DNA from: Euwallacea fornicatus
Taxonomy: Eukaryota > Arthropoda > Insecta > Coleoptera > Curculionidae
DNA: 64,000 nt
Direction: 5' to 3'
Assembly: GCF_040115645.1 (NCBI RefSeq)
Contig: NW_027096086.1
Location: forward strand, 94,055 to 158,054
The position numbers and the translations under genes were made by a program. The notes under the pieces were generated by a model, which worked only from the letters and a program-made list of their open reading frames with translations, was not told the DNA's origin and searched no databases. Shown here one piece after another: positions 25,991-39,669 of the stretch (positions within the stretch are counted from its first letter, which is position 1; every line of letters begins with the position of its first letter).

Positions 25991-26683
25991 TGCTTAAGTC
26001 CATCTGGGTGAGTTTTCTAGAAACCGAGTAATTTATGTGCTCAAACACACATCTTTCGTGACTTTTCAAGCTTTGAACCTCCGTAACTTCGGCAAATTAT
26101 CTCCAAATACCTTCAAAATTTGAACACAGAATGACCTCGACGAGCTCTTTAACATGACTAATAAGGTTCACTCCATCTTAGTGAGTTTTCTAGAAACCGA
26201 GTAATTTATGTGCTCAAACACAAATCTTTCGTGACTTTTCAAGCTTTGAACCTTCGTAACTTCGGCAAATTATCTCCAAATACCTTCAAAATTTGACCAC
26301 AGAATCACCACGACGAGCTCTTTAACATGACTAATAAGGTTAACTTTATCTTGGTGAGTTTTCTAGAAACCGAGTAATTTATGTGCTCAAACACATATCC
26401 TTCGTGACTTTTCATGCTTTGAACCTCTGTAACTTCGGCAAATTATCTTCAAATACCTTCAAAATTTGACCACAAAATGACCTCGACGAGCTCTTTAACA
26501 TGCCTAATAAGGTTCACTCTATCTTGGTGAGTTTTCTAGAAACCGAGTAATATATGTGCTCAAACACACATCTTTCGTGACTTTTCAAGCTTTGAACCTT
26601 CGTAACTTCGGCAAATTATCTCCAAATACCTTCAAAATTTGACCACAGAATCACCACGACGAGCTCTTTAACATGCCTAATAA
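25991..26683 (+). repeat. 4-monomer block of 693 bp, copy 2
   Basis: A tandem copy of 25298-25990 with the same four monomers and the same cacaaatc variant. It is absent from the sister HOR at 19931-24432, so it arose after those two HOR copies separated. Confidence 0.85.
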
Positions 26684-29453
26684 GGTTCACTCTATCTTGG
26701 TGAGTTTTCTAGAAACCGAGTAATTTATGTGCTCAAACACACATCTTTCGTGACTTTTCAAGCTTTGAACCTCCGTAACTTCGGCAAATGTGCTTCAAAT
26801 ACCTTCAAAATTTGACCACAGAATCACCTCGACGAGCTCTTTAACATGACTAATAAGGTTCACTTTATCTTGGTGAGTTTTCTAGAAACCGAGTAATTGA
26901 TGTGCTCAAACACACATCTTTCGTGACTTTTCAAGCTTTGAACCTTCGTAACTTCGGCAAATTATCTCCAAATACCTTCAAAATTTGACCACAGAATCAC
27001 CTCGACGAGCTCTTTAACATGACTAATAATGCTTAAGTCCATCTGGGTGAGTTTTCTAGAAACCGAGTAATTTATGTGCTCAAACACACATCTTTCGTGA
27101 CTTTTCAAGCTTTGAACCTCCGTAACTTCGGCAAATTATCTCCAAATACCTTCAAAATTTGAACACAGAATGACCTCGACGAGCTCTTTAACATGACTAA
27201 TAAGGTTCACTCTATCTTAGTGAGTTTTCTAGAAACCGAGTAATTTATGTGCTCAAACACACATCTTTCGTGACTTTTCAAGCTTTGAACCTTCGTAACT
27301 TCGGCAAATTATCTCCAAATACCTTCAAAATTTGACCACAGAATCACCACGACGAGCTCTTTAACATGACTAATAAGGTTCACTTTATCTTGGTGAGTTT
27401 ACTAGAAACCGAGTAATTTATGTGCTCAAACACATATCCTTCGTGACTTTTCATGCTTTGAACCTCTGTAACTTCGGCAAATTATCTTCAAATACCTTCA
27501 AAATTTGACCACAGAATGACATCGACTAGCTCTTTGACATGACTAATAAGGTTCACTCTATCTTAGTGAGTTTTCTAGAAACCGAGTAATTTATGTGCTC
27601 AAACACATATCCTTCGTGACTTTTCATGCTTTGAACCTCTGTAACTTCGGCAAATTATCTTCAAATACCTTCAAAATTTGACCACAAAATGACCTCGACG
27701 AGCTCTTTAACATGCCTAATAAGGTTCACTCTATCTTGGTGAGTTTTCTAGAAACCGAGTAATATATGTGCTCAAACACACATCTTTCGTGACTTTTCAA
27801 GCTTTGAACCTTCGTAACTTCGGCAAATTATCTCCAAATACCTTCAAAATTTGACCACAGAATCACCACGACGAGCTCTTTAACATGCCTAATAAGGTTC
27901 ACTCTATCTTGGTGAGTTTTCTAGAAACCGAGTAATATATGTGCTCAAACACACATCTTTCGTGACTTTTCAAGCTTTGAACCTTCGTAACTTCGGCAAA
28001 TTATCTCCAAATACCTTCAAAATTTGACCACAGAATCACCACGACGAGCTCTTTAACATGACTAATAAGGTTCACTTTATCTTGGTGAGTTTACTAGAAA
28101 CCGAGTAATTTATGTGCTCAAACACATATCCTTCGTGACTTTTCATGCTTTGAACCTCTGTAACTTCGGCAAATTATCTTCAAATACCTTCAAAATTTGA
28201 CCACAGAATGACATCGACTAGCTCTTTGACATGACTAATAAGGTTCACTCTATCTTAGTGAGTTTTCTAGAAACCGAGTAATTTATGTGCTCAAACACAT
28301 ATCCTTCGTGACTTTTCATGCTTTGAACCTCTGTAACTTCGGCAAATTATCTCCAAATACCTTCAAAATTTGACCACAGAATCACCTCGACGAGCTCTTT
28401 AACATGCCTAATAAGGTTCACTTTATCTTGGTGAGTTTTCTAGAAACCGAGTAATTTATGTGCTCAAACACACATCTTTCGTGACTTTTCAAGCTTTGAA
28501 CCTCCGTAACTTCGGCAAATTATCTCCAAATACCTTCAAAATTTGAACACAGAATGACCTCGACGAGCTCTTTAACATGACTAATAAGGTTCACTTTATC
28601 TTGGTGAGTTTTCTAGAAACCGAGTAATTTATGTGCTCAAACACACATCTTTCGTGACTTTTCATGCTTTGAACCTCTGTAACTTCGGCAAATTATCTTC
28701 AAATACCTTCAAAATTTGACCACAAAATGACCTCGACGAGCTCTTTAACATGCCTAATAAGGTTCACTCTATCTTGGTGAGTTTTCTAGAAACCGAGTAA
28801 TTTATGTGCTCAAACACACATCTTTCGTGACTTTTCAAGCTTTGAACCTTCGTAACTTCGGCAAAGTATCTCCAAATACCTTCAAAATTTGACCACAGAA
28901 TCACCACGACGAGCTCTTTAACATGACTAATAAGGTTCACTTTATCTTGGTGAGTTTACTAGAAACCGAGTAATTTATGTGCTCAAACACATATCCTTCG
29001 TGACTTTTCATGCTTTGAACCTCTGTAACTTCGGCAAATTATCTCCAAATATCTTCAAAATTTGACCACAGAATGACCTCGACGAGCTCTTTAACATGCC
29101 TAATAAGGTTCACTCTATCTTGGTGAGTTTTCTAGAAACCGAGTAATTGATGTGCTCAAACACACATCTTTCGTGACTTTTCAAGATTTGAACCTCCGTA
29201 GCTTCGGCAAATGTGCTTCAAATACCTTCAAAATTTGACCACAGAATGACCTCGACGAGCTCTTTAACATGACTAATAATGCTTAAGTCCATCTGGGTGA
29301 GTTTTCTAGAAACCGAGTAATTTATGTGCTCAAACACACATCTTTCGTGACTTTTCATGCTTTGAACCTCTGTAACTTCGGCAAATTCTCTTCAAATACC
29401 TTCAAAATTTGACCACAAAATGACCTCGACGAGCTCTTTAACATGCCTAATAA

Positions 29454-31182
29454 GGTTCACAATATCTTGGTGAGTTTTCTAGAAACCGAGTAATATATGT
29501 GCTCAAACACACATCTTTCGTGACTTTTCAAGCTTTGAACCTTCGTAACTTCGGCAAATTATCTCCAAATACCTTCAAAATTTGACCACAGAATCACCAC
29601 GACGAGCTCTTTAACATGCCTAATAAGGTTCACTCTATCTTAGTGAGTTTTCTAGAAACCGAGTAATTTATGTGCTCAAACACACATCTTTCGTGACTTT
29701 TCAAGCTTTGAACCTCCGTAACTTCGGCAAATTATCTCCAAATACCTTCAAAATTTGACCACAGAATGACCTCGACTAGCTCTTTAACATGACTAATAAG
29801 GTTCACTCTATCTTAGTGAGTTTTCTAGAAACCGAGTAATTTATGTGCTCAAACACACATCTTTCGTGACTTTTCAAGCTTTGAACCTCCGTAACTTCGG
29901 CAAGTTATCTCCAAATACCTTCAAAATTTGAACACAGAATGACCTCGACGAGCTCTTTAACATGACTAATAAGGTTCACTTTATCTTGGTGAGTTTTCTA
30001 GAAACCGAGTAATTTATGTGCTCAAACACTTATCTTTCGTGACTTTTCAAGCTTTGAACCTCCGTAACTTCGGCAAATTATCTCCAAATACCTTCAAAAT
30101 TTGACCACAGAATCACCACGACGAGCTCTTTAACATGCCTAATAAGGTTCACTCTATTTTAGTGAGTTTTCTAGAAACCGAGTAATTTATGTGCTCAAAC
30201 ACACATCTTTCGTGACTTTTCAAGCTTTGAACCTTCGTAACTTCGGCAAATTATCTCCAAATACCTTCAAAATTTGACCACAGAATCACCACGACGAGCT
30301 CTTTAACATGCCTAATAAGGTTCACTCTATTTTAGTGAGTTTTCTAGAAACCGAGTAATTTATGTGCTCAAACACACATCTTTCGTGACTTTTCAAGCTT
30401 TGAACCTCCGTAACTTCGGCAAATTATCTCCAAATACCTTCAAAATTTGACCACAGAATGACCTCGACTAGCTCTTTAACATGACTAATAAGGTTCACTC
30501 TATCTTAGTGAGTTTTCTAGAAACCGAGTAATTTATGTGCTCAAACACACATCTTTCGTGACTTTTCAAGCTTTGAACCTCCGTAACTTCGGCAAGTTAT
30601 CTCCAAATACCTTCAAAATTTGAACACAGAATGACCTCGACGAGCTCTTTAACATGACTAATAAGGTTCACTTTATCTTGGTGAGTTTTCTAGAAACCGA
30701 GTAATTTATGTGCTCAAACACTTATCTTTCGTGACTTTTCAAGCTTTGAACCTCCGTAACTTCGGCAAATTATCTCCAAATACCTTCAAAATTTGACCAC
30801 AGAATCACCACGACGAGCTCTTTAACATGACTAATAATGCTTAAGTCCATCTGGGTGAGTTTTCTAGAAACCGAGTAATTGATGTGCTCAAACACACATC
30901 TTTCGTGACTTTTCAAGCTTTGAACCTTCGTAACTTCGGCAAATTATCTCCAAATACCTTCAAAATTTGACCACAGAATCACCACGACGAGCTCTTTAAC
31001 ATGACTAATAAGGTTCACTTTATCTTGGTGAGTTTTCTAGAAACCGAGTAATTTATGTGCTCAAACACACATCTTTCGTGACTTTTCAAGCTTTGAACCT
31101 CCGTAACTTCGGCAAATTATCTCCAAATACCTTCAAAATTTGACCACAGAATGACATCGACGAGCTCTTTAACATGACTAAT
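29454..31182 (+). repeat. Third, rearranged start of the 26-monomer HOR, with a 692-bp tandem
   Basis: It begins with the cacaatatc monomer as the earlier copies do. The four-monomer set (ggcaagtt, cacttatc, ctattttag, ctattttag) is then duplicated in tandem at 29800 and 30492 (offset 692), joined by a gactagctctttaac monomer. After about 30840 the HOR order is lost and the array changes composition. Confidence 0.78.
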
Positions 31183-34100
31183 AATGCTTATGTCCATCTG
31201 GGTGAGTTTTCTAGAAACCGAGTAATTGATGTGCTCAAACACACATCTTTCGTGACTTTTCAAGTTTTGAACCTCCGTAACTTCGACAAATTATCTCCAA
31301 ATACCTTCAAAATTTGACCACAGAATGACATCGACGAGCTCTTTAACATGACTAATAATGCTTAAGTCCATCTGGGTGAGTTTTCTAGAAACCGAGTAAT
31401 TTATGTGCTCAAACACACATCTTTCGTGACTTTTCAAGATTTGAACCTCCGTAGCTTCGGCAAATGTGCTTCAATTACCTTCAAAATTTGACCACAGAAT
31501 CACCTCGACGGGCTCTTTAACATGACTAATAATGCTTAAGTCCATCTGGGTGAGTTTTCTAGAAACCGAGTAATTTATATGCTCAAACACACATCTTTCG
31601 TGACTTTTCAAGATTTGAACCTCCGTAGCTTCGGCAAATGTGCTTCAATTACCTTCAAAATTTGACCACAGAATCACCTCGACGGGCTCTTTAACATGAC
31701 TAATAATGCTTAAGTCCATCTGGGTGAGTTTTCTAGAAACCGAGTAATTTATGTGCTCAAACACACATCTTTCGTGACTTTTCAAGTTTTGAACCTCCGT
31801 AACTTCGACAAATTATCTCCAAATACCTTCAAAATTTGACCACAGAATGACCTCGACGAGCTCTTTAACATGACTAATAATGCTTAAGTCCATCTGGGTG
31901 AGTTTTCTAGAAACCGAGTAATTTATGTGCTCAAACACACATCTTTCGTGACTTTTCAAGTTTTGAACCTCCGTAACTTCGACAAATTATCTCCAAATAC
32001 CTTCAAAATTTGACCACAGAATGACCTCGACGAGCTCTTTAACATGACTAATAATGCTTAAGTCCATCTGGGTGAGTTTTCTAGAAACCGAGTAATTTAT
32101 GTGCTCAAACACACATCTTTCGTGACTTTTCAAGATTTGAACCTCCGTAGCTTCGGCAAATGTGCTTCAATTACCTTCAAAATTTGACCACAGAATCACC
32201 TCGACGGGCTCTTTAACATGACTAATAAGGTTCACTCTATCTTGGTGAGTTTTCTAGAAACCGAGTAATTTATGTGCTCAAACACACATCTTTCGTGACT
32301 TTTCAAGCTTTGAACCTCCGTAACTTCGGCAAATTATCTCCAAATACCTTCAAAATTTGACCACAGAATGACATCGACTAGCTCTTTAACATGACTAATA
32401 AGGTTCACTCTATCTTAGTGAGTTTTCTAGAAACCGAGTAATTTATGTGCTCAAACACACATCCTTCGTGACTTTTCATGCATTGAACCTCTGTAACTTC
32501 GGCAAATTATCTCCAAATACCTTCAAAATTTGACCACAGAATCACCACGACGAGCTCTTTAATATAACTAATAATGCTTATGTCCATCTGGGTGAGTTTT
32601 CTAGAAACCGAGTAATTGATGTGCTCAAACACACATCTTTCGTGACTTTTCAAGTTTTGAACCTCCGTAACTTCGACAAATTATCTCCAAATACCTTCAA
32701 AATTTGACCACAGAATGACCTCGACGAGCTCTTTAACATGACTAATAATGCTTAAGTCCATCTGGGTGAGTTTTCTAGAAACCGAGTAATTTATGTGCTC
32801 AAACACACATCTTTCGTGACTTTGCAAGTTTTGAACCTCCGTAACTTCGACAAATTATCTCCAAATACCTTCAAAATTTGACCACAGAATGACCTCGACG
32901 AGCTCTTTAACATGACTAATAATGCTTAAGTCCATCTGGGTGAGTTTTCTAGAAACCGAGTAATTTATGTGCTCAAACACACATCTTTCGTGACTTTTCA
33001 AGATTTGAACCTCCGTAGCTTCGGCAAATGTGCTTCAATTACCTTCAAAATTTGACCACAGAATCACCTCGACGGGCTCTTTAACATGACTAATAAGGTT
33101 CACTCTATCTTGGTGAGTTTTCTAGAAACCGAGTAATTTATGTGCTCAAACACACATCTTTCGTGACTTTTCAAGCTTTGAACCTCCGTAACTTCGGCAA
33201 ATTATCTCCAAATACCTTCAAAATTTGACCACAGAATGACATCGACTAGCTCTTTAACATGACTAATAAGGTTCACTCTATCTTAGTGAGTTTTCTAGAA
33301 ACCGAGTAATTTATGTGCTCAAACACACATCCTTCGTGACTTTTCATGCATTGAACCTCTGTAACTTCGGCAAATTATCTCCAAATACCTTCAAAATTTG
33401 ACCACAGAATCACCACGACGAGCTCTTTAACATAACTAATAATGCTTATGTCCATCTGGGTGAGTTTTCTAGAAACCGAGTAATTGATGTGCTCAAACAC
33501 ACATCTTTCGTGACTTTTCAAGTTTTGAACCTCCGTAACTTCGACAAATTATCTCCAAATACCTTCAAAATTTGACCACAGAATGACCTCGACGAGCTCT
33601 TTAACATGACTAATAATGCTTAAGTCCATCTGGGTGAGTTTTCTAGAAACCGAGTAATTTATGTGCTCAAACACACATCTTTCGTGACTTTTCAAGATTT
33701 GAACCTCCGTAGCTTCGGCAAATGTGCTTCAATTACCTTCAAAATTTGACCACAGAATCACCTCGACGGGCTCTTTAACATGACTAATAAGGTTCACTCT
33801 ATCTTGGTGAGTTTTCTAGAAACCGAGTAATTTATGTGCTCAAACACACATCTTTCGTGACTTTTCAAGATTTGAACCTCCGTAGCTTCGGCAAATGTGC
33901 TTCAAATACCTTCAAAATTTGACCACAGAATGACCTCGACGAGCTATTTAACATGACTAATAAGGTTCACTCTATCTTGGTGAGTTTTCTAGAAACCGAG
34001 TAATTTATGTGCTCAAACACACATCTTTCGTGACTTTTCAAGTTTTGAACCTCCGTAACTTCGACAAATTATCTCCAAATACCTTCAAAATTTGACCACA

Positions 34101-34656
34101 GAATGACCTCGACGAGCTCTTTAACATGACTAATAATGCTTAAGTCCATCTGGGTGAGTTTTCTAGAAACCGAGTAATTTATGTGCTCAAACACACATCT
34201 TTCGTGACTTTTCAAGATTTGAACCTCCGTAGCTTCGGCAAATGTGCTTCAATTACCTTCAAAATTTGACCACAGAATCACCTCGACGGGCTCTTTAACA
34301 TGACTAATAAGGTTCACTCTATCTTGGTGAGTTTTCTAGAAACCGAGTAATTTATGTGCTCAAACACACATCTTTCGTGACTTTTCAAGATTTGAACCTC
34401 CGTAGCTTCGGCAAATGTGCTTCAAATACCTTCAAAATTTGACCACAGAATGACCTCGACGAGCTATTTAACATGACTAATAAGGTTCACTCTATCTTGG
34501 TGAGTTTTCTAGAAACCGAGTAATTTATGTGCTCAAACACACATCTTTCGTGACTTTTCAAGTTTTGAACCTCCGTAACTTCGACAAATTATCTCCAAAT
34601 ACCTTCAAAATTTGACCACAGAATGACCTCGACGAGCTCTTTAACATGACTAATAA
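31183..34656 (+). repeat. Zone rich in caagttttg/ttcgacaaa and caagatttg monomers
   Basis: The variant pair caagttttg plus ttcgacaaatt appears here for the first time, in about eight monomers, interleaved with caagatttg/atgtgcttcaattacc/gggctc units. The derived K junction tgcttatgtcc with cataactaa also starts here. It marks the change from the 14-31 kb HOR to a different repeat neighbourhood. The same families recur at 49.4-50.6 kb. Confidence 0.8.
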
Positions 34657-34829
34657 GGTTCACTTTATCTTGGTGAGTTTTCTAGAAACCGAGTAATTTA
34701 TGTGCTCAAACACTTATCTTTCGTGACTTTTCAAGCTTTGAACCTCCGTAACTTCGGCAAATTATCTCCAAATACCTTCAAAATTTGACCACAGAATCAC
34801 CACGACGAGCTCTTTAACATAACTAATAA
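32930..34829 (+). repeat. Super-unit segment A1 (partner 48859-50758)
   Basis: About 11 monomers match the downstream copy at a constant offset of 15929 bp, checked at 33097/49026, 33791/49720 and 34657/50586. The segment contains catgcattg, ttcgacaaa, gggctc and cacttatc monomers. Similarity stops after the tgcttatgtcc junction, where upstream has gatttcaacc and downstream gctttgaacc. Confidence 0.86.
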
Positions 34830-35329
34830 TGCTTATGTCCATCTGGGTGAGTTTTCTAGAAACCGAGTAATTGATGTGCTCAAACACACATCTTTCGTGA
34901 CTTTTCAAGATTTCAACCTCCGTAGCTTCGGCAAATGTGCTTCAAATACCTTCAAAATTTGACCACAGAATCACCTCGACGAGCTCTTTAACATGACTAA
35001 TAAGGTTCACTTTATCTTGGTGAGTTTTCTAGAAACCGAGTAATTTATGTGCTCAAACACACATCTTTCGTGACTTTTCAAGCTTTGAACCTCCGTAACT
35101 TCGGCAAATTATCTCCAAATACCTTCAAAATTTGACCACAGAATGACATCGACTAGCTCTTTAACATGACTAATAAGGTTCACTCTATCTTAGTGAGTTT
35201 TCTAGAAACCGAGTAATTTATGTGCTCAAACACACATCCTTCGTGACTTTTCATGCATTGAACCTCTGTAACTTCGGCAAATTATCTCCAAATACCTTCA
35301 AAATTTGACCACAGAATGACCTCGACGAG

Positions 35330-37250
35330 CTATTTAACATGACTAATAAGGTTCACTCTATCTTGGTGATTTTCTAGAAACTGAGTAATTTATGTGCACA
35401 AACACACATCTTTCGTGACTTTTCAAGCTTTGAACCTCCGTAACTTCGGCAAATGTGCTTCAAATACCTTCAAAATTTGACCACAGAATCACCTCGACGA
35501 GCTCTTTAACATGACTAATAAGGTTCACTTTATCTTGGTGAGTTTTCTAGAAACCGAGTAATTTATGTGCTCAAACACACATCTTTCGTGACTTTTCAAG
35601 CTTTGAACCTCCGTAACTTCGGCAAATTATCTCCAAATACCTTCAAAATTTGACCACAGAATGACCTCGACGAGCTATTTAACATGACTAATAAGGTTCA
35701 CTCTATCTTGGTGAGTTTTCTAGAAACCGAGTAATATATGTGCTCAAACACACATCTTTCGTGACTTTTCAAGCTTTGAACCTCCGTAACTTCGGCAAAT
35801 TATCTCCAAATACCTTCAAAATTTGACCACAGAATGACCTCGACGAGCTCTTTAACATGACTAATAAGGTTCACTTTATCTTGGTGAGTTTTCTAGAAAC
35901 CGAGTAATATATGTGCTCAAACACACATCTTTCGTGACTTTTCAAGCTTTGAACCTTCGTAACTTCGGCAAATTATCTCCAAATACCTTCAAAATTTGAC
36001 CACAGAATCACCACGACGAGCTCTTTAACATGACTAATAAGGTTCACTCTATCTTAGTGAGTTTTCTAGAAACCGAGTAATTTATGTGCTCAAACACACA
36101 TCTTTCGTGACTTTTCAAGCTTTGAACCTCCGTAACTTCGGCAAGTTATCTCCAAATACCTTCAAAATTTGAACACAGAATGACCTCGACGAGCTATTTA
36201 ACATGACTAATAAGGTTCACTCTATCTTGGTGATTTTCTAGAAACTGAGTAATTTATGTGCACAAACACACATCTTTCGTGACTTTTCAAGCTTTGAACC
36301 TCCGTAACTTCGGCAAATGTGCTTCAAATACCTTCAAAATTTGACCACAGAATCACCTCGACGAGCTCTTTAACATGACTAATAAGGTTCACTTTATCTT
36401 GGTGAGTTTTCTAGAAACCGAGTAATTTATGTGCTCAAACACACATCTTTCGTGACTTTTCAAGCTTTGAACCTCCGTAACTTCGGCAAATAATCTCCAA
36501 ATACCTTCAAAATTTGACCACAGAATGACCTCGACGAGCTATTTAACATGACTAATAAGGTTCACTCTATCTTGGTGAGTTTTCTAGAAACCGAGTAATA
36601 TATGTGCTCAAACACACATCTTTCGTGACTTTTCAAGCTTTGAACCTCCGTAACTTCGGCAAATTATCTCCAAATACCTTCAAAATTTGACCACAGAATG
36701 ACCTCGACGAGCTATTTAACATGACTAATAAGGTTCACTCTATCTTGGTGATTTTCTAGAAACCGAGTAATTTATGTGCACAAACACACATCTTTCGTGA
36801 CTTTTCAAGCTTTGAACCTCCGTAACATCGGCAAATTATCTCCAAATACCTTCAAAATTTGACCACAGAATCACCACGACGAGCTCTTTAACATAACTAA
36901 TAATGCTTATGTACATCTGGGTGAGTTTTCTAGAAACCGAGTAATTGATGTGCTCAAACACACATCTTTCGTGACTTTTCAAGATTTGAACCTCCGTAGC
37001 TTCGGCAAATGTGCTTCAAATACCTTCAAAATTTGACCACAGAATCACCTCGACGAGCTCTTTAACATGACTAATAAGGTTCACTTTATCTTGGTGAGTT
37101 TTCTAGAAACCGAGTAATTGATGTGCTCAAACACACATCTTTCGTGACTTTTCAAGCTTTGAACCTCCGTAACTTCGGCAAATTATCTCCAAATACCTTC
37201 AAAATTTGACCACAGAATGACCTCGACGAGCTCTTTAACATGACTAATAA
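35330..37250 (+). repeat. 11-monomer block, copy 1 of a 2419-bp repeat
   Basis: It matches 37749-39669 at an offset of 2419 bp, checked at 35522/37941, 35868/38287 and 36747/39166. The number equals 14 x 173 minus 4 for four one-base-deleted monomers plus 1 for one K-class monomer. A private gctttgaa/gcaaataatctcc combination (aaataatct near 36490 and 38909) is shared by both copies. Confidence 0.86.
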
Positions 37251-39340
37251 GGTTCACTCTATCTTGGTGATTTTCTAGAAACTGAGTAATTTATGTGCAC
37301 AAACACACATCTTTCGTGACTTTTCAAGCTTTGAACCTCCGTAACTTCGGCAAATGTGCTTCAAATACCTTCAAAATTTGACCACAGAATCACCTCGACG
37401 AGCTCTTTAACATGACTAATAAGGTTCACTTTATCTTGGTGAGTTTTCTAGAAACCGAGTAATTTATGTGCTCAAACACACATCTTTCGTGACTTTTCAA
37501 GCTTTGAACCTCCGTAACTTCGGCAAATTATCTCCAAATACCTTCAAAATTTGACCACAGAATCACCTCGACGAGCTCTTTAACATGACTAATAAGGTTC
37601 ACTTTATCTTGGTGAGTTTTCTAGAAACCGAGTAATTTATGTGCTCAAACACACATCTTTCGTGACTTTTCAAGCTTTGAACCTCCGTAACTTCGGCAAG
37701 TTATCTCCAAATACCTTCAAAATTTGAACACAGAATGACCTCGACGAGCTATTTAACATGACTAATAAGGTTCACTCTATCTTGGTGATTTTCTAGAAAC
37801 TGAGTAATTTATGTGCACAAACACACATCTTTCGTGACTTTTCAAGCTTTGAACCTCCGTAACTTCGGCAAATGTGCTTCAAATACCTTCAAAATTTGAC
37901 CACAGAATCACCTCGACGAGCTCTTTAACATGACTAATAAGGTTCACTTTATCTTGGTGAGTTTTCTAGAAACCGAGTAATTTATGTGCTCAAACACACA
38001 TCTTTCGTGACTTTTCAAGCTTTGAACCTCCGTAACTTCGGCAAATTATCTCCAAATACCTTCAAAATTTGACCACAGAATGACCTCGACGAGCTATTTA
38101 ACATGACTAATAAGGTTCACTCTATCTTGGTGAGTTTTCTAGAAACCGAGTAATATATGTGCTCAAACACACATCTTTCGTGACTTTTCAAGCTTTGAAC
38201 CTCCGTAACTTCGGCAAATTATCTCCAAATACCTTCAAAATTTGACCACAGAATGACCTCGACGAGCTCTTTAACATGACTAATAAGGTTCACTTTATCT
38301 TGGTGAGTTTTCTAGAAACCGAGTAATATATGTGCTCAAACACACATCTTTCGTGACTTTTCAAGCTTTGAACCTTCGTAACTTCGGCAAATTATCTCCA
38401 AATACCTTCAAAATTTGACCACAGAATCACCACGACGAGCTCTTTAACATGACTAATAAGGTTCACTCTATCTTAGTGAGTTTTCTAGAAACCGAGTAAT
38501 TTATGTGCTCAAACACACATCTTTCGTGACTTTTCAAGCTTTGAACCTCCGTAACTTCGGCAAGTTATCTCCAAATACCTTCAAAATTTGAACACAGAAT
38601 GACCTCGACGAGCTATTTAACATGACTAATAAGGTTCACTCTATCTTGGTGATTTTCTAGAAACTGAGTAATTTATGTGCACAAACACACATCTTTCGTG
38701 ACTTTTCAAGCTTTGAACCTCCGTAACTTCGGCAAATGTGCTTCAAATACCTTCAAAATTTGACCACAGAATCACCTCGACGAGCTCTTTAACATGACTA
38801 ATAAGGTTCACTTTATCTTGGTGAGTTTTCTAGAAACCGAGTAATTTATGTGCTCAAACACACATCTTTCGTGACTTTTCAAGCTTTGAACCTCCGTAAC
38901 TTCGGCAAATAATCTCCAAATACCTTCAAAATTTGACCACAGAATGACCTCGACGAGCTATTTAACATGACTAATAAGGTTCACTCTATCTTGGTGAGTT
39001 TTCTAGAAACCGAGTAATATATGTGCTCAAACACACATCTTTCGTGACTTTTCAAGCTTTGAACCTCCGTAACTTCGGCAAATTATCTCCAAATACCTTC
39101 AAAATTTGACCACAGAATGACCTCGACGAGCTATTTAACATGACTAATAAGGTTCACTCTATCTTGGTGATTTTCTAGAAACCGAGTAATTTATGTGCAC
39201 AAACACACATCTTTCGTGACTTTTCAAGCTTTGAACCTCCGTAACATCGGCAAATTATCTCCAAATACCTTCAAAATTTGACCACAGAATCACCACGACG
39301 AGCTCTTTAACATAACTAATAATGCTTATGTACATCTGGG
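35352..39340 (+). repeat. Cluster of 172-bp monomers with a one-base deletion
   Basis: Seven monomers (box at 35365, 36229, 36747, 37266, 37784, 38648, 39166) read ggtgattttctag, one G shorter than ggtgagttttctag. Each also carries gtgcacaaac in place of gtgctcaaac. Five have actgag and two have accgag. The only other copies I found are at 51640, 52331 and 56489, all inside duplicates of this region. The linked changes point to one founder monomer amplified only as part of larger blocks. Confidence 0.88.
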
Positions 39341-39669
39341 TGAGTTTTCTAGAAACCGAGTAATTGATGTGCTCAAACACACATCTTTCGTGACTTTTCA
39401 AGATTTGAACCTCCGTAGCTTCGGCAAATGTGCTTCAAATACCTTCAAAATTTGACCACAGAATCACCTCGACGAGCTCTTTAACATGACTAATAAGGTT
39501 CACTTTATCTTGGTGAGTTTTCTAGAAACCGAGTAATTGATGTGCTCAAACACACATCTTTCGTGACTTTTCAAGCTTTGAACCTCCGTAACTTCGGCAA
39601 ATTATCTCCAAATACCTTCAAAATTTGACCACAGAATGACCTCGACGAGCTCTTTAACATGACTAATAA
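37749..39669 (+). repeat. 11-monomer block, copy 2 of the 2419-bp repeat
   Basis: It follows copy 1 after about three intervening monomers and repeats its order. It includes gtacatctggg (36910 and 39330), a change restricted to these two copies; the downstream relatives have gtccatctggg. Confidence 0.85.

Larger units (their letters stand above)
24433..29453 (+). repeat. 29-monomer copy of the same HOR, 5021 bp
   Basis: It shows the same monomer order as 19931-24432. The length equals 29 x 173 + 4. It differs by loss of one K monomer (the ccgactaat unit at about 20450 of the previous copy) and gain of a four-monomer tandem duplication, a net +519 bp, which is exactly the length difference. 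Small private changes are gcaaagtatc near 28863 and aattctctt near 29387. Confidence 0.88.
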
